Assembly: GCA_007131745.1 (NCBI GenBank)
Contig: SLPX01000008.1
Coordinates: 1 to 41,020 of the forward strand
Origin: Myxococcales bacterium
GTDB taxonomy: Bacteria; Myxococcota; Polyangia; HGW-17; SLPX01
Length of the DNA stretch: 41,020 bases
Direction: 5' to 3'
Part shown: positions 1 to 9,412 of the stretch, piece by piece
How the letters are laid out: each line of letters begins with the position of its first letter
Position numbering within the stretch: position 1 is the stretch's first letter
The notes under the pieces: model-generated
Database searches by the model: none
What the model saw: the letters and a program-made list of their open reading frames with translations, nothing else
What the model was told of the DNA's origin: nothing
Made by a program: the position numbers and the translations under genes

Positions 1-305
1 ATAACATGTATTTGCAGCCCGAGTAATGATTTTGGAAACATCCTATAGTGCTTCCTGTCAAGAAAAACAGCAGGGAAGGCTGGGACGCCGCAGCGGTTGT
101 ATTGGCATCCATGCACTGACGCCTTTATAATGGGCGGGTTCGTTATCCCACCGGCATTGTTCCTTGTCGGGGAGATAAAATCGGCCGTAGCAGCTCCACT
201 CTATCACCCCGCGGGTGTAGTCGGGATAGAAGTTTCCTTCTTCAGGTCGTTCTTCCCTGAATTCCACTTGTCACTGCAGTGCATCCCGGCCGGTTGGGGA
301 ATGGA
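1..305. other. Left-edge stretch with no confident gene
   Basis: This stretch lies downstream of the GH65 gene, which ends at 306 on the minus strand. The only candidate is a minus-strand frame at 58-267 (69 codons, GTG start). It is rich in Trp, Tyr and Cys and has no ribosome-binding site that I can see. It could be a small gene, the remnant of a larger one, or noise. I recognise no RNA gene or terminator here. Confidence 0.3.
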
Positions 306-3300
306 TCACTTTTCGAGCGTTGTTTCCGGGGGACGGTAGTCAAGCAGGATGCGGGAATCACCGAAAGCGTCCAGCACGCGGTGTTGCCCGGGCGCGGCTT
401 GGATGGTTTGAACCTTGCCGTTTTCCTCGGCTCTCACCGAGACCTGTTCCGGGGTGACCTCGATGTAGAAACGCACGGACCGGCTTATCACTGAAAACGC
501 GAGCCGCTCCCAGTGTTTGGGGAGGTTTGGCTGCACGGTTACCTCGTTTCCTTTGAAGGTGACTCCAGCAAAATTCCTGATGATCACCCCGAGGGTTCCG
601 GCCATGACGCCCGCGTGGATTCCTTCTTGGGTGGTTCCGCCCTGGGTGTCGTATATGTCGCTTTGCATTGCTTCCAGGAACCAGCTCCAGGTGAGGTCCG
701 GCCTGCCCATGTCCTTGGAAATGGCGGCGTGTACGACTTTGCTAAGGGTGGATCCGTGGCTCGTTCTTTCAACGTAGTATTCGTAATTCTTCCTGAGGAG
801 TTCCACCGCGTTCGGGGTTTCATAGCCCAGGCCGTCGAGGATTTCTTTTACATCCTCCGGATCCAGCAGGTAAAACGTCATCAAGACGTCGGCTTGCTTG
901 CTCACTTTGTACTTGTCGGGTGAATCACCCTCGGCCTTCAAGATGCGGTCCATCCGGTGAATGTTTCCGTATTTCCGGCGATACGCTTCCCAGTCCAGTT
1001 CTTCCAAATCCATGTACCCTTCGTACTGAGATATGATCCCTTCTTTTACCGGCACGTACATTTTTTCTGCGATATCGCGCCATCTTTCGGTTTCTCCGGG
1101 TTGAAACCCGATCTTGCGCGCGACCGGAGCGGTGACTTCTTCGGGCCGGCGCTCGAGCAAGCGCAAAGCTCTTTTCAGAAGCCACACCACCATAATGTTC
1201 GTGTATGCATTGTCCCTGACACCGGCCTCTTTCTCGCCCGGCAGTTTTTCGTGGTACTCATCCGGACCCATGACTCCTTCGATGTGATAGCGCGCGTCGA
1301 CATCGCTTTTCTTGGATATGTCCGCCCAGAACCGAGCTATCTCAAGCATCATTTCCAGGCCGTATTTTTCCAGGAACTCCATGTCCCCGGTTTGTTCGAA
1401 GTAATCCACGATGTTGTAGAAAATCGCGATGTTCACGTGCCTCTGGCGGCGGCTCAGGTCGGGACCCCACTTGCCGGACACCGGGTTGTAGTGAACCTCC
1501 TGTGTCTCTTCGCTTCCGTCATCGGCCGTCTGCCAGGGATACATGGCGCCCTTGTACCCGTTTTCCTTTGCGTAGGCGCGCGCCGCGTCCAACCGCTTGT
1601 AACGGTACATGAGCAAAGCCCTGGTGATCTCGGGAAACGTCCGGTTGTAAAAGTGAAAAATGTATACTTCGTCCCAGAATACGTGTCCGCGGTAGGCCTC
1701 GCCGTGAAGTCCTCTGGCCGGCATGCCCGCGTCCAGGTCGGTGTTGTGTGAAGACGCGGTGACGAACAGATGAAACGCGTGGAGGCGGGCCGTTCGGCTC
1801 GTAAACCTGTCTCCTTGGATCTTGATATCGGCTGCGTCCCAGAGACGTTTCCATTCGGACGCGCTCTCCTCCAGCGCACTGCGGAAATCCCCGTCTTGCT
1901 GCAGAAAATCAGCCCCGGCCTTTTTTACATCTTTCACGTCGCAATCCAAGGATGTAAACACGCCCACAAGTTTTTCCAAGGTCAATATACGGCCTTCATT
2001 TGCTTGAAAACTGTACACACGGGCTGCTTGGAAATCCTTTGTTTCAAACTCCGTGGACGAATCTAATTCTTCCCCTTCGCTGAAAAGCCTTTCCCGTGCA
2101 GCCATCAAAACGTCCACGCCCGATGCGTTCGTTCTCACGTGAACAAAAGAGCCTCCGTCCATTTCTCCTGCATCCACTCCCTCGAGGTGTTTGGATGCCA
2201 GATCCCGGTACCTTGCCACCCCGTTGTTTATCACGTTGCCGTCTATGGCCGAACGGATCCTCATGGGAGCGCTGAAATTAACCGGCGTAATTGAATACTG
2301 AATCCCCGCCATGTGGCGATCTTTCATGCTGACGATCCGCCTGGAGCACAACCTGAAAATCCTTCCCGCCTTGTCCCTGACCACGAGTCTCCTCTCCATC
2401 GCTCCGTTCTTCATGTCGAGCCGATGTCTATAGGAAAGAACCTCCATGCTCAGGGGGCTCGCGTATTCCCCGTTCCCCACTCCAAATTCGATCAAGGTCC
2501 AGTTCGGAGCGTTTACGAAATCATTGTTATATATATCGCGGCCGTGTACTTCGGTGGGCAACTTGTTGTACAGCCCCGCGATATATGTTCCAGGGTAATG
2601 ATTGTCCGAATCACGTTCGCCCTCGATGGAACCTCTTGTTCCCATGTAGCCGTTGCCCACAACAGTAAGGGCTTCCCTGAGGGTTTCTTCTTCGGGCTTG
2701 TACCCGTGATAGGTGAGATACCAGGAATCGTCATCAACGCCGTGCATGAACCACTTTGAAAGATCTTGGATCGTGATCTCCCCCAGGTCGGCCACTACCG
2801 TGTCGGCGCCGTATCCACGGAGTTCTTCGCCCGATAGGTGCCTGGCCACGCCGAGGACCAGCCCGAAGTTTCCGCTTTTCCCCGCTTGAACACCCGAAAT
2901 GGCGTCTTCGACCATCACGCACTCGTGGGGCTTCAACCCGAGGTTGTGGGCGGCTTTTATGAAAATATCCGGATCCGGTTTACCCTTGAGTCCCAACTCC
3001 TCGGAGACGACCCCGCAGACGCGAGTTTCGAACAGGTCTTCCAGGCCGGCCTGTTTCAAAACCAACTCCGTGTTCTTGCTCGAAGAAGCCACGCCCACCC
3101 TGCAGCCGCGGGCTTTCAGTTCCCTGACCAGGGCGACCGAAGTCTCGAAAACCTCGGCCCCGTCCTGTTCGAGCTGCTTTTGGTATGAAACATTTTTCCT
3201 GTTTCCCAACCCGCAATAGGTCTGTTTGTCCGGCGGATCCGACGGTTCGCCGAAAGGCAAACTCACTCCCCTGGATTCCAGGAAAGACTTTACGCCCTGG

Positions 3301-3494
3301 TACCTCGGCTTGCCGTCCACGAACTCAAGGTAATCATTTTCGGTGAACTCTTGAAAAGGCTCTCCTTTGTCTCGTGTCCAACCCTCTAAAAACTCGTCAA
3401 ACATGACCTTCCAAGCCTTGGAATGGAGGTGGGCCGAGTCGGTTATCACACCATCGAGATCAAATACCGCGCCTTTGAAACCAAGCTCACTCAT
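306..3494 (-). CDS. HAD (beta-phosphoglucomutase-like) / GH65 glycoside phosphorylase fusion
   Basis: A 1062-residue two-domain enzyme. Residues 1 to about 245 are a HAD hydrolase with the nucleophile motif DLDGV (Asp12, Asp14), a VASSS motif and a late MVEDAISGV motif, as in beta-phosphoglucomutases. From about 255 onward it matches glycoside hydrolase family 65: HGEAYRGHVFWDE, YPWQ and GPDEYHE, where Glu746 is the expected catalytic acid. GH65 phosphorylases split alpha-glucosides such as trehalose, maltose or kojibiose with phosphate and release beta-glucose 1-phosphate. The HAD domain would turn that into glucose 6-phosphate, so the fusion channels the intermediate. There is no signal peptide, so it should be cytosolic. 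AAAAGGAG lies just upstream of the ATG. It follows a trehalose-phosphatase-like gene by 32 bp, so both are probably one transcript. The exact disaccharide cannot be decided from sequence alone. Confidence 0.9.
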   Translation of the reverse strand: MSELGFKGAVFDLDGVITDSAHLHSKAWKVMFDEFLEGWTRDKGEPFQEFTENDYLEFVDGKPRYQGVKSFLESRGVSLPFGEPSDPPDKQTYCGLGNRKNVSYQKQLEQDGAEVFETSVALVRELKARGCRVGVASSSKNTELVLKQAGLEDLFETRVCGVVSEELGLKGKPDPDIFIKAAHNLGLKPHECVMVEDAISGVQAGKSGNFGLVLGVARHLSGEELRGYGADTVVADLGEITIQDLSKWFMHGVDDDSWYLTYHGYKPEEETLREALTVVGNGYMGTRGSIEGERDSDNHYPGTYIAGLYNKLPTEVHGRDIYNNDFVNAPNWTLIEFGVGNGEYASPLSMEVLSYRHRLDMKNGAMERRLVVRDKAGRIFRLCSRRIVSMKDRHMAGIQYSITPVNFSAPMRIRSAIDGNVINNGVARYRDLASKHLEGVDAGEMDGGSFVHVRTNASGVDVLMAARERLFSEGEELDSSTEFETKDFQAARVYSFQANEGRILTLEKLVGVFTSLDCDVKDVKKAGADFLQQDGDFRSALEESASEWKRLWDAADIKIQGDRFTSRTARLHAFHLFVTASSHNTDLDAGMPARGLHGEAYRGHVFWDEVYIFHFYNRTFPEITRALLMYRYKRLDAARAYAKENGYKGAMYPWQTADDGSEETQEVHYNPVSGKWGPDLSRRQRHVNIAIFYNIVDYFEQTGDMEFLEKYGLEMMLEIARFWADISKKSDVDARYHIEGVMGPDEYHEKLPGEKEAGVRDNAYTNIMVVWLLKRALRLLERRPEEVTAPVARKIGFQPGETERWRDIAEKMYVPVKEGIISQYEGYMDLEELDWEAYRRKYGNIHRMDRILKAEGDSPDKYKVSKQADVLMTFYLLDPEDVKEILDGLGYETPNAVELLRKNYEYYVERTSHGSTLSKVVHAAISKDMGRPDLTWSWFLEAMQSDIYDTQGGTTQEGIHAGVMAGTLGVIIRNFAGVTFKGNEVTVQPNLPKHWERLAFSVISRSVRFYIEVTPEQVSVRAEENGKVQTIQAAPGQHRVLDAFGDSRILLDYRPPETTLEK

Positions 3495-3526
3495 GGTTTT
3501 CTCCTTTTTTCAACACGTTCAAATCA

Positions 3527-4726
3527 TCAAAGAGATTCGGATAAACGATCCAACATGAATACCAACATATCGGGTTCGGGTACAATGAAATTCTCGGCTC
3601 CCGTGGAGTTCACCTTGGCGGCGAGCTTTTCGTCCCGGGTTACAAACACGGTCCAAGTCTCATCGCTTTGTTGCACGCATGCATCCACCAACTTGAGATC
3701 GGATGATGTGTCCCCGCAAACCAGGTTAGGACCCTTTTTCAAATTCAAACCCAGCTCGCGGTCCAGAAACAACAAGCCATCGCCCTTGTCGAACTTTTCT
3801 TCCGAGACTGAACCTGTTCCGCCCTTTTTGAGGATGATTTCAATATCCAGCCCCGTATCCACGATGTAGAACTTTTGCAAGGAAGGATCAACCGCTTCCA
3901 CCTCTTGTTCCACTTCCTTTTTGAAAGCCGTGGATTCCTCTTCGGTCACCGCGCCGGTGATGTCCTGTCGGGCAATGGTCGTCTCCCCGAACTTGAATTG
4001 CAATCCTGATCCGATCAGAGCGAACTTTTCGCGACCGGGTTTTTTCACCAACGCGGCCAGCCTTTTGTTTAGTTGATCCAGCAGAGTGTTCGCGTCCGGA
4101 TCTATGGGATACGTTCTGCGTACTCCGCTCGCGTCGATGAATTCCCTCGCTTTCGATGCGGCGTAAATGAAAGTCCCTTTGTCCATCACGCTGATGGTGG
4201 CAATCCCGGGGTTTTGCAACGGCGCGGAGGTTACAATCACCGCATTATCGGTGCATGAACGAATAAAGCGCGTCAAATACACCGCGTTGTACGCGGACTG
4301 CACCGACGAACGATACCTGCCGCAATAGTTGTTTACAGTCCCGTCCCTGTCGGTCACGAAATTTCGGAAACGCTTTCCATGCAGGAATTCAAACCCGCGT
4401 TTTACGTATTCATCGAAACCCGAATGCATGGAAGCCAAATAGAGGGAAAATTCTTTTTCACCCTTTTCGAAGAAAAAAAGATCCTTTTTCAATTCTTCTT
4501 TTTCATATCCGAGGTCCACATCCAGGGTGCGCGATCCTTCCAGCAAAAGCCGGTTTTTTCCCTCTTCACCGACCGGCAAATCTTCCAGTATTTGCAGAAC
4601 CTTTCTCAAAAGGTTCAAGTCACCCGCTTCCACGTCGCCCTTTTCAATATACTCCACAACCATCCTCCGCCTCACATCCACGGTGCTCTCCATCAATTCA
4701 TAAAAACCTGCAAGTGTGCCGTTCAT
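3527..4726 (-). CDS. Trehalose-phosphatase-like HAD protein
   Basis: A 399-residue cytosolic protein of the HAD superfamily, closest in layout to trehalose-6-phosphate phosphatase (OtsB). HAD motif I is DRDGT (Asp126, Asp128). A Ser/Thr motif II candidate lies at IVTSAP (164-169). Motif III is CGDTSSD (Asp339, Asp343). The first 115 residues are a helical extension not found in the minimal OtsB enzyme. OtsB enzymes remove phosphate from trehalose 6-phosphate. No partner synthase (OtsA) is in the window. The ribosome site GAGGAG precedes the ATG, and the gene is followed after 32 bp by the HAD-GH65 fusion, suggesting a shared role in alpha-glucoside or trehalose metabolism. The substrate is inferred; another sugar phosphate remains possible. 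Confidence 0.72.
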   Translation of the reverse strand: MNGTLAGFYELMESTVDVRRRMVVEYIEKGDVEAGDLNLLRKVLQILEDLPVGEEGKNRLLLEGSRTLDVDLGYEKEELKKDLFFFEKGEKEFSLYLASMHSGFDEYVKRGFEFLHGKRFRNFVTDRDGTVNNYCGRYRSSVQSAYNAVYLTRFIRSCTDNAVIVTSAPLQNPGIATISVMDKGTFIYAASKAREFIDASGVRRTYPIDPDANTLLDQLNKRLAALVKKPGREKFALIGSGLQFKFGETTIARQDITGAVTEEESTAFKKEVEQEVEAVDPSLQKFYIVDTGLDIEIILKKGGTGSVSEEKFDKGDGLLFLDRELGLNLKKGPNLVCGDTSSDLKLVDACVQQSDETWTVFVTRDEKLAAKVNSTGAENFIVPEPDMLVFMLDRLSESL

Positions 4727-4836
4727 TTCTTCTCCTCGCGTCCATAATGTAAATCGTTCAGCAAGATTTAATTGGCATGCCGCGTTTGGGAAAAGAAATC
4801 AACCCCCATGATTTCGTGCAGAAAGGAAGGGTGTTT

Positions 4837-5337
4837 TTACTGCTGAAGGCTCTTGCAAAAAGCGAGGGTGTTTTTCTTGTGTGCAGCCTCGGATCCGGTT
4901 GTGGAACACCACCAGTCCTTGCCGCCAATCTTGCGTCGCACCCAGACAAAGTAATTGGTCCCCATGGATCCGGTATTTTCAAAAGAAAACGCCCAGCCGT
5001 CCCCAAGTTCCTCGGTTTCAATGTTTTGCGGATTGTACATCTCGGCGTCTTTCTTTGCTCCTTCCAGGTTTTCGGGACGCGTCGCGCTTGCTTCTTCAAC
5101 AGTCGCCACCAATCCCGGGCCCTGGACCATGACTCCGTCACCGATCAAAGCTTTGCCCACATTCGCGCCGGCCGGAACTTCGCCCTTCAATCCGGTTTCT
5201 CCCAGTTCCTGAAGACTTGTCTTGGCTTTCTCTTCTCCACCTTCCTTTTCATCCTTCTTGTCGCAACCGGACAACCCATGGACAATAAGCACCGCCGCCA
5301 TACCGAACAAAAACGCTTTTTTAATTCCTGTGTTCAT
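4837..5337 (-). CDS. Small lipoprotein of unknown function
   Basis: A 166-residue protein with a lipoprotein signal peptide: basic MNTGIKK, a hydrophobic stretch, and lipobox LSGC with Cys25 as the lipidated residue. A charged Lys/Glu linker (about 26-40) follows. The C-terminal part has Trp/Tyr-rich segments (FENTGSMGTNYFVWVRR, DWWC) and an ending CKSL that I associate, from memory only, with lipoproteins of Myxococcota-like bacteria. Two cysteines near the C-terminus (CSTT and CKSL) could form a disulfide. It should sit on the periplasmic face of a membrane. I do not know its function. It lies 110 bp upstream of the trehalose-phosphatase-like gene on the same strand and may have its own promoter in 5338-5600. 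Confidence 0.75.
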   Translation of the reverse strand: MNTGIKKAFLFGMAAVLIVHGLSGCDKKDEKEGGEEKAKTSLQELGETGLKGEVPAGANVGKALIGDGVMVQGPGLVATVEEASATRPENLEGAKKDAEMYNPQNIETEELGDGWAFSFENTGSMGTNYFVWVRRKIGGKDWWCSTTGSEAAHKKNTLAFCKSLQQ

Positions 5338-5391
5338 TTCTTTTCTCCTTGTTTTTCTTTTCGTATGTTTTCCTTAATCATCTCGTATCTC

Positions 5392-5403
5392 GTCACAAGT
5401 GAC
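5392..5403. promoter_or_regulatory. Short palindrome upstream of the lipoprotein gene
   Basis: GTCACAAGTGAC is a perfect inverted repeat (5-bp arms, 2-nt centre). It lies about 55 bp upstream of the lipoprotein start (minus strand) and directly beside TTGAAA (5404-5409 on the complementary strand), a possible -35 hexamer. It could be a small operator. No convincing -10 box was found at the right distance, so this is weak. Confidence 0.25.
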
Positions 5404-5570
5404 TTTCAAAAGACTGAGATTCGTTCATGTGATTCGCTTAAGCAAGTTAAAAGCAAACTTCATGCCGAAAGCAAAAACCCATGCTTTCAGAGGGGTTTTG
5501 AATCAAACGGGGTAAAAAAATGTGTCTTCCAACCCCCAACACGAACGGAGGCGTCCAGGTCGATAGGGTG

Positions 5571-5592
5571 GAAAAACACACGCTCGGCGTGC
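5571..5592 (-). terminator. Candidate Rho-independent terminator after the YyaL-like gene
   Basis: On the minus strand the sequence reads CACGC-CGA-GCGTG and then TGTTTTT. This is a 5-bp GC-rich stem (6 bp with a wobble pair), a 3-nt loop and a T run, starting 10 bp after the stop codon at 5602. The stem is short, so termination may be partial. Confidence 0.45.
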
Positions 5593-5601
5593 TCGGAAGA
5601 A

Positions 5602-7692
5602 TTACTCCAGCATTTCATCCAACTCTTCCGCTTTCAGGATGGGAGTTTTGCACGCACGATCCTTGCACACGTACGCGGCCGCTTTTCCTTCTACAGCATC
5701 AAAACTTCTTAAAAACGCAGCTACATCGTCGATCGCCGGAGAATCAACATCAGTCGGACGAAAATGCTTTACAAGGTTCGGCAGGTACGCGGCCTTCAAG
5801 ACCTTGAGCATTTCCGATCCAACCGGATCCTTTTCGGGCCCGGCGATTACTACGTCGACCTCCGGGCCGAGAGCAAAATCCATTGAGCAGAGAAACCCGG
5901 TGTAAGCCGCGGGAACATGGATTACGCGGCCCGAAACAGCCTTAAGGATCTCCAAGGCGTTTTCTTCGTATTCCGTCCTGCCCGAAAGACGAGCCAGGCG
6001 AAGGAAATTCAGCGCGGCGACAGCGTTTCCGGACGGAGTCGCTCCGTCATGCATTTCCTTCTTTCGGACGATAAGCTGTTCGCCGTCATCCGGAGTGAAG
6101 AAGAAACCGCCTCCTGCAGGGTCTTTGTAGTGCCGGATCAAGTCATCGGAAAGCTCCATAGCCGTTTTCAGGTATTTTGCATCGAACACCGTCTCGTACA
6201 ACTCGATCAGACCCCAGATGAAGAATGCGTAATCATCCAAGGTAGCGGTGATGGACGTTTCGCCTTCTCGATGCCTGTGCAGGAGCCTGCCTTCCGAATT
6301 GCGCATTTTTTCCAGGATGAACCGGGCAGCTTTCTCGGCTGCTGAAACATATTCTTCTCGGCCCAGAACCTGACCGCCTTTTGCAAGCGAGGCTATCATG
6401 AGCCCGTTCCAGTCGGTCAGGATCTTGTCATCTCTAAGCGGCTGAACCCGGGTTTCCCGGGCCTTCAAAAGCTTTTCCCGGGCTGCTTTCATCACACCCG
6501 CGGGTTCATCGCGGTTTTCCTGTGAAATAGACCGGTAAAGAATGTTGGATGAGTTTCTCTTTCCAGTGGTTTCATCCCTGAAATTGCCTTTGCTTTCGAT
6601 GTTGAACGTTTGAATCACCAGGTCGGATTCCTCTTGAGAAAGGATTTCCCGGATCTGTTGCTCGGTCCATACGTAATACTTGCCCTCCACGCCCTCGCTA
6701 TCCGCGTCCCTGGCCGAGTAGAATCCCCCTTCGGGTGAGCGCAAGTCTCGAAGCACGTAAGAAAAGATCTCTTGGGCCGTATCTCCGTAAAAATCATGCT
6801 TTGTAGCTTGAAACGTTTCGACATAAGCAAGCGCAAGCAAAGCCTGGTCGTAGAGCATCTTTTCAAAATGAGGCACCCGCCATTCCCTGTCGGTGGAATA
6901 ACGGTGAAATCCATATCCGACCTGATCGAATACTCCCCCGCGGCGAAGCCGGCTCAAAGTTGTTTGGACCATTTTCAGTGCATCGTCATCATTGCTTCTT
7001 TTCCAGTGCCTGAGCAAAAACAAAAGGTTGTGAGGAGTTGGAAACTTGGGAGCATCGCCGAAACCACCGTGTTTTTCGTCAAAACGCATCGATAGATCTT
7101 TAAACGCCGCTTTCAATAAAGTTTCTTCATTTTGCTCGCTGCCTCTGTCTTCAGCCGTGTGCTCTTGTTCCGCGTATTTCAATGCTTCAATGATTTGCGA
7201 AGCGCTCTGAAGCAATTCGTTCCGGCGGGTTTTCCATGTTTGTTTGATCGCGGGGATCAGTTCCAACATGCCGGGCCGGCCGAAGCGGCCGGTTTTGGGA
7301 ATGTAAGTAGCCGCGTAAAAGGGTTTTCCGTCGTCCGTCATGAATATCGTGAGCGGCCATCCGCCGCTTCCCGTCATCATCGCGCATACCGACATGTAGA
7401 TGTTGTCGATGTCCGGGCGTTCTTCCCGATCCACTTTCACCGGCACAAAAACTTCGTTTATAAGGTCGGCCACATCCCTATCCTGGAACGATTCCGCCTC
7501 CATGACATGGCACCAATGGCAGGTCGAGTAACCTATGGAGAGAAAAATCGGCTTGTCTTCTTTTCTCGCCTTTTTGAAAGCTTCTTCGCCCCAAGGAAAC
7601 CAATTCACCGGGTTGTATGCATGCTGTTGCAAATAGGGGCTCTTTTCACGAATCAGCTTGTTCGGCCGGGACTTGTTTTTTTCACCATCCAT
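5602..7692 (-). CDS. Thioredoxin domain-containing protein, YyaL/SPATA20 (DUF255) family
   Basis: A 696-residue protein. Residues 10-170 are the DUF255 thioredoxin-like domain with the family signature [14 protein letters not shown] and the redox motif CHWC (Cys58, Cys61). The rest is an (alpha/alpha)6-toroid, six-hairpin glycosidase-like fold with motifs such as [31 protein letters not shown] and [13 protein letters not shown]. This matches full-length bacterial YyaL and mammalian SPATA20 in size and order. No signal peptide is present, so it is cytosolic. The family is widespread, but its reaction is not firmly established. GGAGAAC precedes the ATG. The gene is divergent from the lipoprotein gene at 7843 with a 150-bp gap. 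Confidence 0.9.
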   Translation of the reverse strand: MDGEKNKSRPNKLIREKSPYLQQHAYNPVNWFPWGEEAFKKARKEDKPIFLSIGYSTCHWCHVMEAESFQDRDVADLINEVFVPVKVDREERPDIDNIYMSVCAMMTGSGGWPLTIFMTDDGKPFYAATYIPKTGRFGRPGMLELIPAIKQTWKTRRNELLQSASQIIEALKYAEQEHTAEDRGSEQNEETLLKAAFKDLSMRFDEKHGGFGDAPKFPTPHNLLFLLRHWKRSNDDDALKMVQTTLSRLRRGGVFDQVGYGFHRYSTDREWRVPHFEKMLYDQALLALAYVETFQATKHDFYGDTAQEIFSYVLRDLRSPEGGFYSARDADSEGVEGKYYVWTEQQIREILSQEESDLVIQTFNIESKGNFRDETTGKRNSSNILYRSISQENRDEPAGVMKAAREKLLKARETRVQPLRDDKILTDWNGLMIASLAKGGQVLGREEYVSAAEKAARFILEKMRNSEGRLLHRHREGETSITATLDDYAFFIWGLIELYETVFDAKYLKTAMELSDDLIRHYKDPAGGGFFFTPDDGEQLIVRKKEMHDGATPSGNAVAALNFLRLARLSGRTEYEENALEILKAVSGRVIHVPAAYTGFLCSMDFALGPEVDVVIAGPEKDPVGSEMLKVLKAAYLPNLVKHFRPTDVDSPAIDDVAAFLRSFDAVEGKAAAYVCKDRACKTPILKAEELDEMLE

Positions 7693-7754
7693 TTTTGTTC
7701 TCCGTTCTCCTCATCCCGAAGCCCCTCCTTCCGAAACTAACCACTAAAATCACA

Positions 7755-7784
7755 TGGACAACCGCTGCGATGCTCGCATATAGT
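7755..7784 (+). promoter_or_regulatory. Candidate sigma-70-type promoter for the lipoprotein gene
   Basis: TGGACA (7755-7760) and TATAGT (7779-7784) are separated by 18 bp. Each matches the consensus at five of six positions. They lie about 60 bp before the ATG at 7843 in the divergent intergenic region. Seen in sequence; function inferred. Confidence 0.45.
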
Positions 7785-7842
7785 CGAAATCGGCGATGCG
7801 ATCCGAGAGAAGGTTCGCACCCGGAACAATGGAGGTGGGTGG

Positions 7843-9402
7843 ATGAGTTTATCAAGGCGAAAAGCGCGGACATCGGCGTTTTTGTCCGTCGTTCTTGCCG
7901 GTTGCCTTGTATCCTGCGAAGGCAGGATATCTGGGAAAACAGTGGACGGAGGAATCGACTCCACGGTCGAGCATGATCCGGACGGGGCGCCTCCGGGCGA
8001 CGGGGGAGTGATCGCGGATTCAACAACGGAGTCCGATGGCGGGCTTTCATGTGGTGAAGGAATGACGGAATGCGAGGGTGTCTGTGTGAACCTTCAAACC
8101 GACGACCACAACTGCGGAGCGTGCTTCAACGAGTGCGGGGAGGGTGAGGCGTGTGTTGAGGGAGAGTGCCGGGAAACCGGCCCGGGGGAACTCGTGGATT
8201 GCAACGGGGAATGGGTGGACCTTCAGACGAGTGCGTTTCATTGCGGCAAGTGCAACCGAAGATGCGGCCCCTCGGTTTCATGCCAAGGGGGAGAGTGCCG
8301 AGCCGACTGTCAACCGGACGAATCGACCCTTGTTGAAAACCCGGTGATAAACAAGGACTCGACCGCGATACACTCGATCATCGTAAACGGAGTCAACCTG
8401 GTGGAAGCCAACGGCGGCTATTACATCATCGGAACATGCACCGGCGCGGACGATGAAGATCACAACGTGATTTCGCGGGGCAGCGACGGATCCACTTTGC
8501 ACGCGCCTGGCAACTGCCCCGGAGCCCCCTTCTCCATCACATACAGCGGAACCAACCCTTTGCGGGTTTCCATCACCGTCGGCCCCCTGCCTGTGGATTA
8601 CAAGGGTTTGAGCGTTCCTTTTGATCCACACAGAGACTATTTTACGGATTTCAGCTTTTCCGGCTCCACCTACTACGTCGGATGCGGCAACAACTGGTCT
8701 GAGCGCTCGGGTTCCGGCGGACCGTTTACATCGATTCCACAGCCATGCACCATACCGGGCCATGGAAACGTCGGCCTGGCAAGGGTGACGGGGGTTGCGG
8801 ACAACATGCGCGGCGAAATACGAGGACCGCATGCGACCATAAGACGAGTGGTCGTGTCGAGCAACTTGAGTGAGCTTTTCTTTGTGCGACATCCATACAC
8901 TCACAACGTGGAGTTTTCCTGGGGCACTGAACCGCTTTCCTCAAGCCACCTTCCGGCCGGCTCGGTCTACCACATGGAAGAAGATCTCTACATCATGGAG
9001 CCCGGCTCTTCCGGCTCCACGTCCAATGCCTTGCTCGTATCCTACGAGTTGGAGCCCTCCGGAACGGTGGGAAGCACCCTTCCGGCAGTGGTCACAATGT
9101 GCAACAACGGAAACACGATTTGGGTGGAACCTTCCGACAACATCGGCGGCATCAGGTTCGGCACGCTCCCATCCAATTCCATACTCTGGTCGCCCGGAGC
9201 GTCGGGTGGGTATTCCAACGGGGTAAACGACGGACGAATCTACGTTGGAGCGGACGTAGATCCGGGAACATCGTTCTCGTTTGAATTCGATCTCTTGCTG
9301 CCTTCGTCTCCGGGAAACCATATTTTCGGCGGACGGATGGTACACGATGGTGTTTCGTGGTTCGGCCCCGAGGTCTCGGCCGAAGTACATGTTACGCCCT
9401 GA
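7843..9402 (+). CDS. Cysteine-rich lipoprotein with C-terminal NBR1-Ig-like domain
   Basis: A 519-residue surface protein. A signal peptide ends in lipobox VLAGC (Cys21). Residues 67-147 carry two copies of a cysteine-rich motif of the type found in Myxococcota surface proteins (a first copy with C-x-GVCVNLQTDDHNCGAC and a shorter second one with WVDLQTSAFHCGKC), separated by a Glu-rich GECRETGPGE linker. The middle part (150-400) is rich in Gly, Ser and aromatic residues and looks beta-sandwich-like; I cannot assign it. The last ~105 residues resemble the NBR1-Ig-like domain: CNNGNTIW, a PGTSFSFEFDLLLP strand pair, and the ending VSWFGPEV. GGAGG lies 7 nt before the ATG. It heads a run of plus-strand envelope genes. 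A role as an outer-surface binding protein is an inference. Confidence 0.8.
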   Translation: MSLSRRKARTSAFLSVVLAGCLVSCEGRISGKTVDGGIDSTVEHDPDGAPPGDGGVIADSTTESDGGLSCGEGMTECEGVCVNLQTDDHNCGACFNECGEGEACVEGECRETGPGELVDCNGEWVDLQTSAFHCGKCNRRCGPSVSCQGGECRADCQPDESTLVENPVINKDSTAIHSIIVNGVNLVEANGGYYIIGTCTGADDEDHNVISRGSDGSTLHAPGNCPGAPFSITYSGTNPLRVSITVGPLPVDYKGLSVPFDPHRDYFTDFSFSGSTYYVGCGNNWSERSGSGGPFTSIPQPCTIPGHGNVGLARVTGVADNMRGEIRGPHATIRRVVVSSNLSELFFVRHPYTHNVEFSWGTEPLSSSHLPAGSVYHMEEDLYIMEPGSSGSTSNALLVSYELEPSGTVGSTLPAVVTMCNNGNTIWVEPSDNIGGIRFGTLPSNSILWSPGASGGYSNGVNDGRIYVGADVDPGTSFSFEFDLLLPSSPGNHIFGGRMVHDGVSWFGPEVSAEVHVTP

Positions 9403-9412
9403 GGAGCATGAA

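Noticed and set aside
957..1751. Long plus-strand open frame opposite the GH65 gene (264 codons)
   Set aside because: It lies antisense to a domain with full GH65 motifs and has no ribosome site or recognisable domain; it is a shadow of GC-rich coding sequence.
4777..5712. Plus-strand open frame (311 codons) across the lipoprotein gene
   Set aside because: It is antisense to the lipoprotein with a clear signal peptide, and has no ribosome site or domain. Low-complexity stretches explain its length.
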